Shown here one piece after another: positions 12,803 through 28,400 of a stretch of DNA of 64,000 nt; position 1 is the first letter of the stretch; each line of letters starts with the position of its first letter. Source of the stretch: Prosopocoilus inquinatus (lineage: Eukaryota; Arthropoda; Insecta; Coleoptera; Lucanidae). The notes beneath the pieces were generated by a model. That model worked only from the letters and a program-made list of their open reading frames with translations, did not search any database and was not told the origin of the DNA. The stretch lies in NCBI GenBank assembly GCA_036172665.1, contig JAYKNF010000015.1:496001-560000 (forward strand), written 5' to 3'. The translations under genes and the position numbers were made by a program.

Positions 12803-15800
12803 CGTTGTTCCTGTGATGTATCTAATCGATCCTTACTTATGTATCTTGTTATTTGACGTTACGATGGACTCCAGTAACTCTGATTTGAGATACGAAATTT
12901 TCGGACGCAGCAGAAGCTGGAAATAGTTTTGAAGGAAAAAGCACGAATTAGCGTTGTTCCTGTGATGTATCTAATCGATCGTTACTTATCTACTATGTTA
13001 TTTGACGTTTCAACGGACTCCAGTAACTCTGATGTGACATACGAAGTTCTCGGACTCAGCAATAGCTGGAAATAGTTTTGAACGAAATAACACGTATTAG
13101 CGTTGTTCCTGTGATGTATCTAATCGATCCTTACTTATCTATCATGTTATTTAACGTTACGATGGACTCCAGTAACTCTGATGTGAGATACGAAGTTCTC
13201 GGACGCAGCAGGAGCTGGAAATAGTTCTGAACGAAACAACACGTATTAGCGTTGTTCCTGTGATGTATCTAATCGATCGTTACTTATCTACTACGTTATT
13301 TGACGTTTCAACTGACTCCAGTAACACTGATGTGAGATACGAAGTTCTCGGACTCAGCAATAGCTGGAAATAGTTTTGAACGAAATAACACGTATTAGCG
13401 TTGTTCCTGTGATGTGTCTAATCGATCCTTACTTATCTATCTTGTTACTTGACGTTACGATGGACTCCAGTAACTCTGATGTGAGATACGAAGTTCTCGG
13501 ACGCAGCAGGAGCTGGAAATAGTTCTGAACGAAACAGCACGTATTAGCGTTGTTCCTGTGATGTATCTAATCGATCCTTACTTATCTACTATGTTATTTG
13601 ACGTTTCAACGGACTCCAGTAACTGTGATGTGAGATACGATGTTCTCGGACGCAGCAGGAGCTGGAAATAGTTCTGAACGAAACAACACGTATTAGCGTT
13701 GTTCCTGTGATGTATCTAATCGATCCTTACTTATCTATCATGTTATTTCAAGTTACGATGGACTCCAGTAACTCTGATGTGAGATACTAAGTTTTCGGAC
13801 GCAGCCGAAGCTGGAAATAATTTTGAACGAAACAACACGTATTAGCGTTGTTCCTGTGATGTATCTAATCGATCCTTACTTATCTATCATGTTATTTGAC
13901 GTTACGATGCACTCCAATACCTCTGATGTGAGATACGAAGTTCTCGGACGCAGCAGAAGCTGGAAATAGTTTTGAAAGAAAAAACACGTATTAGCGTTGT
14001 TCCTGTGATGTATCTAATCGATCCTTACTTATCTATCTTGTTATTTGACGTTACGATGCACTCCAGTAACTCTGATGTGAGATAAGAAGTTCTCGGACGC
14101 AGCAGGAGCTGGAAAAAGTTCTGAACGAGACAACACGTATTAGCGTTGTTCCTGTGATGTATCTAATCGATCCTTATTTATCTACTATGTTATTTGACGT
14201 TTCAACGGACTCCAGTAACTCTGATGTGAGATACGAGGTTCTCGGACTCAGCAGGAGAGGAAATAGTTTTGAACGAAATAACACGTATTAGCGTTGTTCC
14301 TGTGATGTATCTAATCGATCCTTACTTATCTACTATGTTATTTGACGTTTCAACGGACTCCAGTAACTCTGATGTGAGATACGAGGTTCTCGGACTCAGC
14401 AGGAGCTGGAAATAGTTTTGAACGAAATAGCACGTATTAGCGTTGTTCCTGTGATGTATCTAAACGATCCTCACTTATCTATCTTGTTATTTGACGTTAC
14501 GATGGACTCCAGTAACTCTGATGTGAGATACGAAGTTCTCGGACGCAGCAGAAGCTGGAAATAGTTTTGAACGAAACAACACATATTAGCGTTGTTCCTG
14601 TGATGTATCTAATCGATCGTTACTTATCTACTATGTTATTTGACGTTTCAACGGACTCCAGTAACTCTGATGTGAGATACGAAGTTCTCTTACTCAGCAA
14701 TAGCTGGAAATAGTTTTGAACGAAATAACACGTATTAGCGTTGTTCCTGTGATGTATCTAATTGATCCTTACTTATCTATCATGTTATTTAACGTTACGA
14801 TAGGCTCCAGTAACTCTGATGTGAGATACGAAGTTCTCGGACGCAGCAGGAGCTGGAAATAGTTCTGAACGAAACAACACGTATTAGCGTTGTTCCTGTG
14901 ATGTATCTAATCGGTCCTTACTTATCTTACTTATCTACTATGTTATTTGACGTTTCAACGGACTCCAGTAACACTGATGTGAGATAAGAAGTTCTCGGAC
15001 TCAGCAATAGCTGGAAATAGTTTTGAACGAAATAACACGTATTAGCGTTGTTCCTGTGATGTATCTAATGGATCCTTACTTATCTATCTTGTTATTTGAC
15101 GTTACGATGGACTCCAGTAACTCTGATTTGAGATACGAAGTTTTCGGACGCAGCAGAAGCTGGAAATAGTTTTGAACGAAACAGCACGTATTAGCGTTGT
15201 TCCTGTGATGTATCTAATCGATCCTTACTTATCTATCTTGTTATTTGACGTTACGATGCACTCCAGTAACTCTGATTTGAGATACGAAGTTCTCGGACGC
15301 AGCAGAAGCTGGAAATAGTTTTGAACGAAACAGCACGTATTAGCGTTGTTCCTGTGATGTATCTAATCGATCCTTACTTATCTATTATGTTATTTGACGT
15401 TTCAACGGACTCCAGTAACTCTGATGTGAGATACGAGGTTCTCGGACTCAGCAGGAGCTGGAAATAGTTTTGAACGAAATAACACGTATTAGCGTTGTTC
15501 CTGTGATGTATCTAATCGATCCTTACTTATCTGTCTTGTTATTTGACGTTACGATGGACTCCAGTAACTCTGATTTGAGATACGAAGTTTTCTGACGCAG
15601 CAGAAGCTGGAAATAGTTTTGAACGAAACAGCACGTATTAGCGTTGTTCCTGTGATGTATCTAATCGGTCCTTATTTATCTATCTCGTTATTTGACGTTA
15701 CGATGGACTCCAGTCACTCTGATTTGAGATACGAAGTTTTCGGACGCAGCAGAAGCTGGAAATAGTTTTGAACGAAACAGCACGTATTAGCGTTGTTCCT

Positions 15801-18800
15801 GTGATGTATCTAATCGATCCTTACTTATCTATCTTGTTATTTGATGTTACGATGCACTCCAATAACTCTGATGTGAGATACGAAGTTCTCGGACGCAGCA
15901 GAAGCTGGAAATAGTTTTGAACGAAACAGCACGTATTAGCGTTGTTCCTGTGATGTATCTAATCGATCCTTATTTATCTATCTCGTTATTTGACGTTACG
16001 ATGGACTCCAGTAACTCTGATTTGAGATACGAAGTTTTCGGACGCAGCAGAAGCTGGAAATAGTTTTGAACGAAACAGCACGTATTAGCGTTGTTCCTGT
16101 GATGTATCTAATCGATCCTTACTTATCTATCATGTTATTTAACGTTACGATGGACTCCAGTAACTCTGATGTGAGATACGAAGTTCTCGGACGCAGCAGG
16201 AGCTGGAAATAGTTCTGAACGAAACAACACGTATTAGCGTTGTTCCTGTGATGTATCTAATCGGTCCTTACTTATCTACTATGTTATTTGACGTTTCAAC
16301 GGACTCCAGTAACTCTGATGTGAGATACGAAGTTCTGGGACGCAGCAGGAGCTGGAAATAGTTCTGAACGAAATAACACGTATTAGCGTTGTTCCTGTGA
16401 TGTATCTAATCGATCCTTACTTATCTATCATGTTATTTCAAGTTACGATGGACTCCAGTAACTCTGATGTGAGATACCAAGTTTTCGGACGCAGCAGAAG
16501 CTGAAAATAGTTTTGAACGAAACAGCACGTATTAGCGTTGCTCCTGTGATGTATCTAATCGATCCTTACTTATCTACTATGTTATTTGACGTTTCAACGG
16601 ACTCCAGTAACTCTGATGTGAGATACGAGGTTCTCGGACTAAGCAGGAGCTGGAAATAGTTTTGAACGAAATAACACGTATTAGCGTTGTTCCTGTGATG
16701 TATCTAAACGATCCTCACTTATCTATCTTGTTATTTGACGTTACGATGCACTCCAGTAACTCTGATGTGAGATACGAAGTTCTCGGACGCAGCAGGAGCT
16801 GGAAATAGTTCTGAACGAAATAACACGTATTAGCGTTGTTCCTGTGATGTATTTAATCGATCCTTACTAATGTATCTTGTTATTTGACGTTACGATGGAT
16901 TCCAGTAACTCTGATTTGAGATACGAAATTTTCGGACGCAGCAGAAGCTGGAAATAGTTTTGAAGGAAAAAGCACGAATTAGCGTTGTTCCTGTGATGTA
17001 TCTAATCGATCGTTACTTATCTACTATGTTATTTGACGTTTCAACGGACTCCAGTAACTCTGATGTGACATACGAAGTTCTCGGACTCAGCAATAGCTGG
17101 AAATAGTTTTGAACGAAGTAACACGTATTAGCGTTGTTCCTGTGATGTATCTAATCGATCCTTACTTATCTATCATGTTATTTAACGTTACGATGAACTC
17201 CAGTAACTCTGATGTGAGATACGAAGTTCTCGGACGCAGCAGGAGCTGGAAATAGTTCTGAACGAAACAACACGTATTAGCGTTGTTCCTGTGATGTATC
17301 TAATCGATCGTTACTTATCTACTACGTTATTTGACGTTTCAACGGACTCCAGTAACACTGATGTGAGATACGAAGTTCTCGGACTCAGCAATAGCTGGAA
17401 ATAGTTTTGAACGAAATAACACGTATTAGCGTTGTTCCTGTGATGTGTCTAATCGATCCTTACTTATCTATCTTGTTACTTGACGTTTATGGACTCCAGT
17501 AACTCTGATTTGAGATACGAAGCTTTCGGACGCAGCAGAAGCTGGAAATAGTTTTGAACGAAACAGCACGTATTAGCGTTGTTCCTGTGATGTATCTAAT
17601 CGATCCTTACTTATCTACTATGTTATTTGACGTTTCAACGGACTCCAGTAACTGTGATGTGAGATACGATGTTATCGGACGCAGCAGGAACTGGAAATAG
17701 TTCTGAACGAAACAACACGTATTAGCGTTGTTCCTGTGATGTATCTAATCGATCCTTACTTATCTATCATGTTATTTCAAGTTACGATGGACTCCAGTAA
17801 CTCTGATGTGAGATACTAAGTTTTCGGACGCAGCAGAAGCTGGAAATAATTTTGAACGAAACAACACGTATTAGCGTTGTTCCTGTGATGTATCTAATCG
17901 ATCCTTACTTATGTATCTTGTTATTTGACGTTACGATGGACTCCAGTAACTCTGATTTGAGATACGAAATTTTCGGACGCAGCAGAAGCTGGAAATAGTT
18001 TTGAAGGAAAAAGCACGAATTAGCGTTGTTCCTGTGATGTATCTAATCGATCGTTACTTATCTACTATGTTATTTGACGTTTCAACGGACTCCAGTAACT
18101 CTGATGTGACATACGAAGTTCTCGGACTCAGCAATAGCTGGAAATAGTTTTGAACGAAATAACACGTATTAGCGTTGTTCCTGTGATGTATCTAATCGAT
18201 CCTTACTTATCTATCATGTTATTTAACGTTACGATGGACTCCAGTAACTCTGATGTGAGATACGAAGTTCTCGGACGCAGCAGGAGCTGGAAATAGTTCT
18301 GAACGAAACAACACGTATTAGCGTTGTTCCTGTGATGTATCTAATCGATCGTTACTTATCTACTACGTTATTTGACGTTTCAACTGACTCCAGTAACACT
18401 GATGTGAGATACGAAGTTCTCGGACTCAGCAATAGCTGGAAATAGTTTTGAACGAAATAACACGTATTAGCGTTGTTCCTGTGATGTGTCTAATCGATCC
18501 TTACTTATCTATCTTGTTACTTGACGTTACGATGGACTCCAGTAACTCTGATGTGAGATACGAAGTTCTCAGACGCAGCAGGAGCTGGAAATAGTTCTGA
18601 ACGAAACAGCACGTATTAGCGTTGTTCCTGTGATGTATCTAATCGATCCTTACTTATCTACTATGTTATTTGACGTTTCAACGGACTCCAGTAACTGTGA
18701 TGTGAGATACGATGTTCTCGGACGCAGCAGGAGCTGGAAATAGTTCTGAACGAAACAACACGTATTAGCGTTGTTCCTGTGATGTATCTAATCGATCCTT

Positions 18801-21800
18801 ACTTATCTATCATGTTATTTCAAGTTACGATGGACTCCAGTAACTCTGATGTGAGATACTAAGTTTTCGGACGCAGCAGAAGCTGGAAATAATTTTGAAC
18901 GAAACAACACGTATTAGCGTTGTTCCTGTGATGTATCTAATCGATCCTTACTTATCTATCATGTTATTTGACGTTACGATGCACTCCAATACCTCTGATG
19001 TGAGATACGAAGTTCTCGGACGCAGCAGAAGCTGGAAATAGTTTTGAAAGAAAAAACACGTATTAGCGTTGTTCCTGTGATGTATCTAATCGATCCTTAC
19101 TTATCTATCTTGTTATTTGACGTTACGATGCACTCCAGTAACTCTGATGTGAGATAAGAAGTTCTCGGACGCAGCAGGAGCTGGAAAAAGTTCTGAACGA
19201 GACAACACGTATTAGCGTTGTTCCTGTGATGTATCTAATCGATCCTTATTTATCTACTATGTTATTTGACGTTTCAACGGACTCCAGTAACTCTGATGTG
19301 AGATACGAGGTTCTCGGACTCAGCAGGAGAGGAAATAGTTTTGAACGAAATAACACGTATTAGCGTTGTTCCTGTGATGTATCTAATCGATCCTTACTTA
19401 TCTACTATGTTATTTGACGTTTCAACGGACTCCAGTAACTCTGATGTGAGATACGAGGTTCTCGGACTCAGCAGGAGCTGGAAATAGTTTTGAACGAAAT
19501 AGCACGTATTAGCGTTGTTCCTGTGATGTATCTAAACGATCCTCACTTATCTATCTTGTTATTTGACGTTACGATGGACTCCAGTAACTCTGATGTGAGA
19601 TACGAAGTTCTCGGACGCAGCAGAAGCTGGAAATAGTTTTGAACGAAACAACACATATTAGCGTTGTTCCTGTGATGTATCTAATCGATCGTTACTTATC
19701 TACTATGTTATTTGACGTTTCAACGGACTCCAGTAACTCTGATGTGAGATACGAAGTTCTCTTACTCAGCAATAGCTGGAAATAGTTTTGAACGAAATAA
19801 CACGTATTAGCGTTGTTCCTGTGATGTATCTAATTGATCCTTACTTATCTATCATGTTATTTAACGTTACGATAGGCTCCAGTAACTCTGATGTGAGATA
19901 CGAAGTTCTCGGACGCAGCAGGAGCTGGAAATAGTTCTGAACGAAACAACACGTATTAGCGTTGTTCCTGTGATGTATCTAATCGGTCCTTACTTATCTT
20001 ACTTATCTACTATGTTATTTGACGTTTCAACGGACTCCAGTAACACTGATGTGAGATAAGAAGTTCTCGGACTCAGCAATAGCTGGAAATAGTTTTGAAC
20101 GAAATAACACGTATTAGCGTTGTTCCTGTGATGTATCTAATGGATCCTTACTTATCTATCTTGTTATTTGACGTTACGATGGACTCCAGTAACTCTGATT
20201 TGAGATACGAAGTTTTCGGACGCAGCAGAAGCTGGAAATAGTTTTGAACGAAACAGCACGTATTAGCGTTGTTCCTGTGATGTATCTAATCGGTCCTTAT
20301 TTATCTATCTCGTTATTTGACGTTACGATGGACTCCAGTAACTCTGATTTGAGATACGAAGTTTTCGGACGCAGCAGAAGCTGGAAATAGTTTTGAACGA
20401 AACAGCACGTATTAGCGTTGTTCCTGTGATGTATCTAATCGATCCTTACTTATCTATCTTGTTATTTGATGTTACGATGCACTCCAATAACTCTGATGTG
20501 AGATACGAAGTTCTCGGACGCAGCAGAAGCTGGAAATAGTTTTGAACGAAACAGCACGTATTAGCGTTGTTCCTGTGATGTATCTAATCGATCCTTATTT
20601 ATCTATCTCGTTATTTGACGTTACGATGGACTCCAGTAACTCTGATTTGAGATACGAAGTTTTCGGACGCAGCAGAAGCTGGAAATAGTTTTGAACGAAA
20701 CAGCACGTATTAGCGTTGTTCCTGTGATGTATCTAATCGATCCTTACTTATCTATCATGTTATTTAACGTTACGATGGACTCCAGTAACTCTGATGTGAG
20801 ATACGAAGTTCTCGGACGCAGCAGGAGCTGGAAATAGTTCTGAACGAAACAACACGTATTAGCGTTGTTCCTGTGATGTATCTAATCGGTCCTTACTTAT
20901 CTACTATGTTATTTGACGTTTCAACGGACTCCAGTAACTCTGATGTGAGATACGAAGTTCTGGGACGCAGCAGGAGCTGGAAATAGTTCTGAACGAAACA
21001 ACACGTATTAGCGTTGTTCCTGTGATGTATCTAATCGATCCTTACTTATCTATCATGTTATTTCAAGTTACGATGGACTCCAGTAACTCTGATGTGAGAT
21101 ACCAAGTTTTCGGACGCAGCAGAAGCTGAAAATAGTTTTGAACGAAACAGCACGTATTAGCGTTGCTCCTGTGATGTATCTAATCGATCCTTACTTATCT
21201 ACTATGTTATTTGACGTTTCAACGGACTCCAGTAACTCTGATGTGAGATACGAGGTTCTCGGACTCAGCAGGAGCTGGAAATAGTTTTGAACGAAATAAC
21301 ACGTATTAGCGTTGTTCCTGTGATGTATCTAAACGATCCTCACTTATCTATCTTGTTATTTGACGTTACGATGCACTCCAGTAACTCTGATGTGAGATAC
21401 GAAGTTCTCGGACGCAGCAGGAGCTGGAAATAGTTCTGAACGAAATAACACGTATTAGCGTTGTTCCTGTGATGTATTTAATCGATCCTTACTAATGTAT
21501 CTTGTTATTTGACGTTACGATGGATTCCAGTAACTCTGATTTGAGATACGAAATTTTCGGACGCAGCAGAAGCTGGAAATAGTTTTGAAGGAAAAAGCAC
21601 GAATTAGCGTTGTTCCTGTGATGTATCTAATCGATCGTTACTTATCTACTATGTTATTTGACGTTTCAACGGACTCCAGTAACTCTGATGTGACATACGA
21701 AGTTCTCGGACTCAGCAATAGCTGGAAATAGTTTTGAACGAAGTAACACGTATTAGCGTTGTTCCTGTGATGTATCTAATCGATCCTTACTTATCTATCA

Positions 21801-22200
21801 TGTTATTTAACGTTACGATGAACTCCAGTAACTCTGATGTGAGATACGAAGTTCTCGGACGCAGCAGGAGCTGGAAATAGTTCTGAACGAAACAACACGT
21901 ATTAGCGTTGTTCCTGTGATGTATCTAATCGATCGTTACTTATCTACTACGTTATTTGACGTTTCAACGGACTCCAGTAACACTGATGTGAGATACGAAG
22001 TTCTCGGACTCAGCAATAGCTGGAAATAGTTTTGAACGAAGTAACACGTATTAGCGTTGTTCCTGTGATGTATCTAATCGATCCTTACTTATCTATCATG
22101 TTATTTAACGTTACGATGAACTCCAGTAACTCTGATGTGAGATACGAAGTTCTCGGACGCAGCAGGAGCTGGAAAAAGTTCTGAACGAGACAACACGTAT
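12803..22200 (+). repeat. Higher-order repeat: two tandem copies of a 5072-bp block (34 monomers + 6 bp)
   Basis: atgtatcttg at 12839 recurs at 17911, gcactccaat at 13909 recurs at 18981, and the 1-bp-deleted gcaggagagg at 14251 recurs at 19323, all shifted by 5072. The remainder of 6 equals +9 (ttacttatc duplication), -2 (gacgtttatggac) and -1 (gcaggagagg). From 16500/21125 onward the shift falls to 4625 because the second copy lacks three monomers (447 bp) present at about 15210-15656. Edges are approximate. Confidence 0.85.
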
Positions 22201-22659
22201 TAGCGTTGTTCCTGTGATGTATCTAATCGATCCTTATTTATCTACTATGTTATTTTACGTTTCAACGGACTCCAGTAACTCTGATGTGAGATACGAGGTT
22301 CTCGGACTCAGCAGGAGCTGGAAATAGTTTTGAACGAAATAACACGTATTAGCGTTGTTCCTGTGATGTATCTAATCGGTCCTTACTTATCTACTATGTT
22401 ATTTGACGTTTCAACGGACTCCAGTAACTCTGATGTGAGATACGAGGTTCTCGGACTCAGCAGGAGCTGGAAATAGTTTTGAACGAAATAACACGTATTA
22501 GCGTTGTTCCTGTGATGTATCTAAACGATCCTCACTTATCTATCTTGTTATTTGACGTTACGATGCACTCCAGTAACTCTGATGTGAGATACGAAGTTCT
22601 CGGACGCAGCAGGAGCTGGAAATAGTTCTGAACGAAATAACACGTATTAGCGTTGTTTC

Positions 22660-24600
22660 TGTGATGTATCTAATCGATCCTTACTTATGTATCTTGTTAT
22701 TTGACGTTACGATGGACTCCAGTAACTCTGATTTGAGATAAGAAATTTTCGGACGCAGCAGAAGCTGGAAATAGTTTTGAAGGAAACAGCACGTATTAGC
22801 GTTGTTCCTGTGATGTATCTAATCGATCGTTACTTATCTACTATGTTATTTGAAGTTTCAACGGACTCCAGTAACTCTGATGTGACATACGAAGTTCTCG
22901 GACTCAGCAATAGCTGGAAATAGTTTTGAACGAAATAACACGTCTTAGCGTTGTTCCTGTGATGTATCTAATCGATCCTTACTTATCTATCATGTTATTT
23001 AACGTTACGATGGACTCCAGTAACTCTGATGTGAGATACGAAGTTCTCGGACGCAGCAGGAGCTGGAAATAGTTCTGAACGAAACAACACGTATTAGCGT
23101 TGTTCCTGTGATGTATCTAATCGATCGTTACTTATCTACTACGTTATTTGACGTTTCAACGGACTCCAGTAACACTGATGTGAGATAGGAAGTTCTCGGA
23201 CTCAGCAATAGCTGGAAATAGTTTTGAACGAAATAACACGTATTAGCGTTGTTCCTGTGATGTGTCTAATCGATCCTTACTTATCTATCTTGTTATTTGA
23301 CGTTACGATGGACTACAGTAACTCTGATTTGAGATACGAAATTTTCGGACCCAGCAGAAGCTGGAAATAGTTTTGAACGAAACAGCACGTATTAGCGTTG
23401 TTCCTGTGATGTATCTAATCGATCCTTACTTATCTATCTTGTTATTTGACTTTACGATGCACTCCAGTAACTCTGATGTGAGATACGAAGTTCTCGGACG
23501 CAGCAGAAGCTGGAAATAGTTTTGAACGAAACAACACATACTAGCGTTGTTCCTGTGATGTATCTAATCGATCGTTACTTATCTACTATGTTATTTGACG
23601 TTTCAACGGACTCCAGTAACTCTGATGTGAGATACGAAGTTCTCGGACTCAGCAATAGCTGGAAATAGTTTTGAACGAAATAACACGTATTAGCGTTATT
23701 CCTGTGATGTATCTAATCGATCCTTACTTATCTATCATGTTATTTAACGTTACGATGGACTCCAGTAACTCTGATGTAAGATACGAAGTTCTCGGACGCA
23801 GCAGGAGCTGGAAATAGTTCTGAACGAAACAAAACCTATTAGCGTTGTTACTGTGATGTATCTAATCGATCGTTACTTATCTACTATGTTATTTGACGTT
23901 TCAACGGACTCCAGTAACACTGATGTGAGATAAGATGTTCTCGGACTCAGCAATAGCTGGAAATAGTTTTGAACGAAATAACACGTATTAGCGTTGTTCC
24001 TGTGATGTATCCAATCGATCCTTACTTATCTATCTTGTTATTTGACGTTACGGTAGACTCCAGTAACTCTGATTTGAGATACGAAGTTTTCGGAAGCAGC
24101 AGAAGCTGGAAATAGTTTTGAACGAAACAGCACGTATTAGCGTTGTTCCTGTGATGTATCTAATCGATCCTTACTTATCTACTATGTTTTTTGACGTTTC
24201 AACGGACTCCAGTAACTGTGATGAGAGATACGATGTTCTCGGACGCAGCAGGAGCTGGATATAGTTCTGAACGAAACAACACGTATTAGCGTTGTTCCTG
24301 TGATGTATCTAATCGATCCTTACTTATCTATCATGTTATTTCAAGTTACGATGGACTCCAGTAACTCTGATGTGAGATACCAAGTTTTCGGACGCAGCAG
24401 GAGCTGGAAATGGTTCTGAACGAAACAACACGTATTAGCGTTGTTCCTGTGATGTATCTAATCGGTCCTTACTTAACTACTATGTTATTTGACGTTTCAA
24501 TGGACTCCAGTAACTCTGATGTGAGATACGAAGTTCTGGGACGCAGCAGGAGCTGGAAAAAGTTCTGAACGAGACAACACGTATTAGCGTTGTTCCTGTG
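22660..24600 (+). repeat. Dispersed duplication of the 2.4-4.4 kb satellite block (shift 20264)
   Basis: ttatgtatct at 2421 recurs at 22685, tttgactttacg at 3181 recurs at 23445, and cctattagcg at 3571 recurs at 23835. The shift is constant at 20264, which is 136 x 149. Private variants are shared (gagataagaaattttc, ggactacag, ttgttactgtg). This block was duplicated over 20 kb rather than in tandem, or the intervening sequence was amplified later. Confidence 0.8.
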
Positions 24601-25499
24601 TTGTATCTAATCGATCCTTATTTATCTACTATGTTATTTGACGTTTCAACGAACTCCAGTAACTCTGATGTGAGATACGAGGTTCTCGGACTCAGCAGGA
24701 GCTGGAAATAGTTTTGAACGAAATAACACGTATTAGCGTTGTTCCTGTGATGTATCTAATCGATCCTTACTTATCTACTATCTTATTTGACGTTTCAACG
24801 GACTCCAGTAACTCTGATGTGAGATACGAGGTTCTCGGACTCAGCAGGAGCTGGAAATAGTTTTGAACGAAATAACACGTATTAGCGTTGTTCCTTTGAT
24901 GTATCTAATCGATCCTTACATATCTATCTTGTTATTTGACGCTACGATGGACTCCAGTATCTCTGATTTGAGATAAGAAGTTTTCGGACGCAACAGAAGC
25001 TGGAAATAGTTTTGAACGAAACAGCACGTATTAGCGTTGTTCCTGTGATGTATCTAATCGATCCTTACTTATCTATCTTGTTATTTGACGTTACGATGCA
25101 CTCCAGTAACTCTGATGTGAGATACGAAGTTCTCGGACGCAGCAGAAGCTGGAAATAGTTTTGAACGAAACAACACGTATTAGTGTTGTTCCTATGATGT
25201 ATCTAATAGATCGTTACTTATCTACTATGCTATTTGACGTTTCAACGGACTCCAGTAACTCTGATGTGAGATACGAAGTTCTCGGACTCAGCAATAGCTG
25301 GAAATAGTTTTGAACGAAATAACACGTATTAGCGTTGTTCCCGTGATGTATCTAATCGATCCTCACTTATCTATCATGTTATTTAACGTTACGATGGACT
25401 CCAGTAACTCTGATGTGAGATACGAAGTTCTCGGACGCAGCAGGAGCTGGAAATAGTTCTGAACGAAACAACACGTATTAGCGTTGTTCCTGTGATGTA

Positions 25500-28400
25500 T
25501 CTAATCGATCGTTACTTATCTACTATGTTATTTGACGTTTCAACGGACTCCAGTAACTCTGATGTGACATACGAAGTTCTCGGACTCAGCAATAGCTGGA
25601 AATAGTTTTGAACGAAATAACACGTATTAGCGTTGTTCCTGTGATGTATCTAATCGATCCTTACTTATCTATCTTGTTATTTGACGTTACGATGGACTCC
25701 AGTAACTCTGATTTGAGATACGAAATTTTCGGACGCAGCAGAAGCTGGAAATAGTTTTGAACGAAACAGCACGTATTAGCGTTGTTCCTGTGATGTATCT
25801 AATCGATCCTTACTTATCTACTATGTTAATTGACGTTTCAACGGACTCCAGTAACTCTGATGTGAGATACGAGGTTCTCGGACTCAGCAGGAGCTGGAAA
25901 TAGTTTTGAACGAAATAACACGTATTAGCGTTGTTCCTGTGATGTATCTAATCGATCCTTACTTATCTATCTTGTTATTTGACGTTACGATGGACTCCAG
26001 TAACTCTGATTTGAGATACGAAGTTTTCGGACGCAGCAGAAGCTGGAAATAGTTGTGAACGAAACAGCACGTATTAGCGTTGTTCCTCTGATGTATCTAA
26101 TCGATCCTTACTTATCTATCTTGTTATTTGACGTTACGATGCACTCCAGTAACTCTGATGTGAGATACGAAGTTCTCGGACTCAGCAGGAGCTGGAAATA
26201 GTTTTGAACGAAATAACACGTATTGGCGTTGTTCCTGTGATGTATCTAAACGATCCTCACTTATCTATCTTGTTATTTGACGTTACGATGGACTCCAGTA
26301 ACTCTGATGTGAGATACGAAGTTCTCGGACGCAGCAGAAGCTGGAAATAGTTTTGAACGAAACAACACATATTAGCGTTGTTCCTGTGATGTATCTAATC
26401 GATCGTTACTTATCTACTATGTTATTTGACGTTTCAACGGACTCCAGTAACTCAGATGTGAGATACGAAGTTCTCGGTCTCAGCAATAGCTGGAAATAGT
26501 TTTGAACGAAATAACACGTATTAGCGTTGTTCCTGTGATGTATCTAATCGATCCTTACTTATCGATCATGTTATTTAACGTTACGATAGACTCCAGTAAC
26601 TCTGATGTGAGATACGAAGTTCTCGGACGCAGCAGGAGCTGGAAATAGTTCTGAACGAAACAACACGAATTAGCGTTGTTCCTGTGATACATCTAATCGA
26701 TCGTTACTTATCTTACTTATCTACTATGTTATTTGACGTTTCAACGGACTCCAGTAACTCTGATGTGAGATACGAGGTTCTCGGACTCAGCAGGAGCTGG
26801 AAATAGTTTTGAACGAAATAACACGTATTAGCGTTGTTCCTGTGGTGTATCTAATCGATCCTTACTTATCTATCTTGTTATTTGACGTTACGATGGACTC
26901 CAGTAACTCTGATGTGAGATACGAAGTTTTCGGACGCAGCAGAAGCTGGAAATAGTTTTGAACGAAACAGCACGTATTAGCGTTGTTCCTGTGATGTATC
27001 TAATCGATCCTAACTTATCTATCTTGTTATTTGACGTTACGATGCACTCCAGTAACTCTGTTGTGAGATACGAGGTTCTCGGATTCAGCAGGAGCTGGAA
27101 ATAGTTTTGAACGAAATAACACGTATTGGCGTTGTTCCTGTGATGTATCTAAACGATCCTCACTTATCTATCTTGTTATTTGACGTTACGATGGACTCCA
27201 GTAACTCTGATGTGAGATACGAAGTTCTCGGACGCAGCAGAAGCTGGAAATAGTTTTGAACGAAACAACACATATTAGCGTTGTTCGTGTGATGTATCTA
27301 ATCGATCCTTACTTATCTATCTTGTTATTTGACGTTACGATGGACTCCAGTAACTCTGATGTGAGATAAGAAGTTCTCGGACGCAGCAATAGCTGGAAAT
27401 AGTTTTGAACGAAATAACACGTATTAGCGTTGTTCCTGTGATGTATCTAATCGATCCTTACTTATCTATCTTGTTATTTGACGTTACGATGGACTCCAGT
27501 AACTCTGATTTGAGATACGAAGTTTTCGGACGCAGCAGAAGCTGGTAATAGTTTTGAACGAAACAGCACGTATTAGCGTTGTTCCTGTGATGTATCTAAT
27601 CGATCCTTACTTATCTATCTTGTTATTTGACGTTACGATGCACTGCAGTAACACTGATGTGAGATACGAAGTTCTCGGACGCAGCAGAAACTGGAAATAG
27701 TTTTGAACGAAACAGCACGTATTAGTGTTGTTCCTGTGATGTATCTAATCGATCCTTACTTATCTACTATGTTATTTGACGTTTCAACGGACTCCAGTAA
27801 CTCTGATGTGAGATACGAGGTTCTCGGACGCAGCAGGAGCTGGAAATAGTTTTGAATGAAACAACACGTATTAGCGTTGTTCCTGTGATGTATCTAATCG
27901 ACCCTTACTTATCTATCATGTTATTTCACGTTACGATGGACTCCAGTAACTCTGATGTGAGATACGATGTTTTCGGACGCAGCAGAAGCTGGAAATAGTT
28001 TTGAACGAAACAACACGTATTAGCGTTGTTCCTGTGATGTATCTAATCGATCCTTATTTATCTATCATGTTATTTCAGGTTACGATGGACTCCAGTAACT
28101 CTGATGTGAGATACGAAGTTTTCGGATACAGCAGAAGCTGGAAATAGATTTGAACGAAGCAACACGTATTAGCGTTGTTCCTATGATGTATCTAATCGAT
28201 CCTTACTTATCTATCATGCTATTTGACATTACGATGTACTCCAGTAACTCTGATGTGAGATACGAAGTTTTCGGACGCAGCAGAAGCTGGAAATAGTTTT
28301 GAACTAAACAACACGTATTAGCGTTGTTCCTGTGATGTATCTAATCGATCCTTACTTATCTATCATATTATTTGACGTTACGATGTACTCCAGTAACTCT

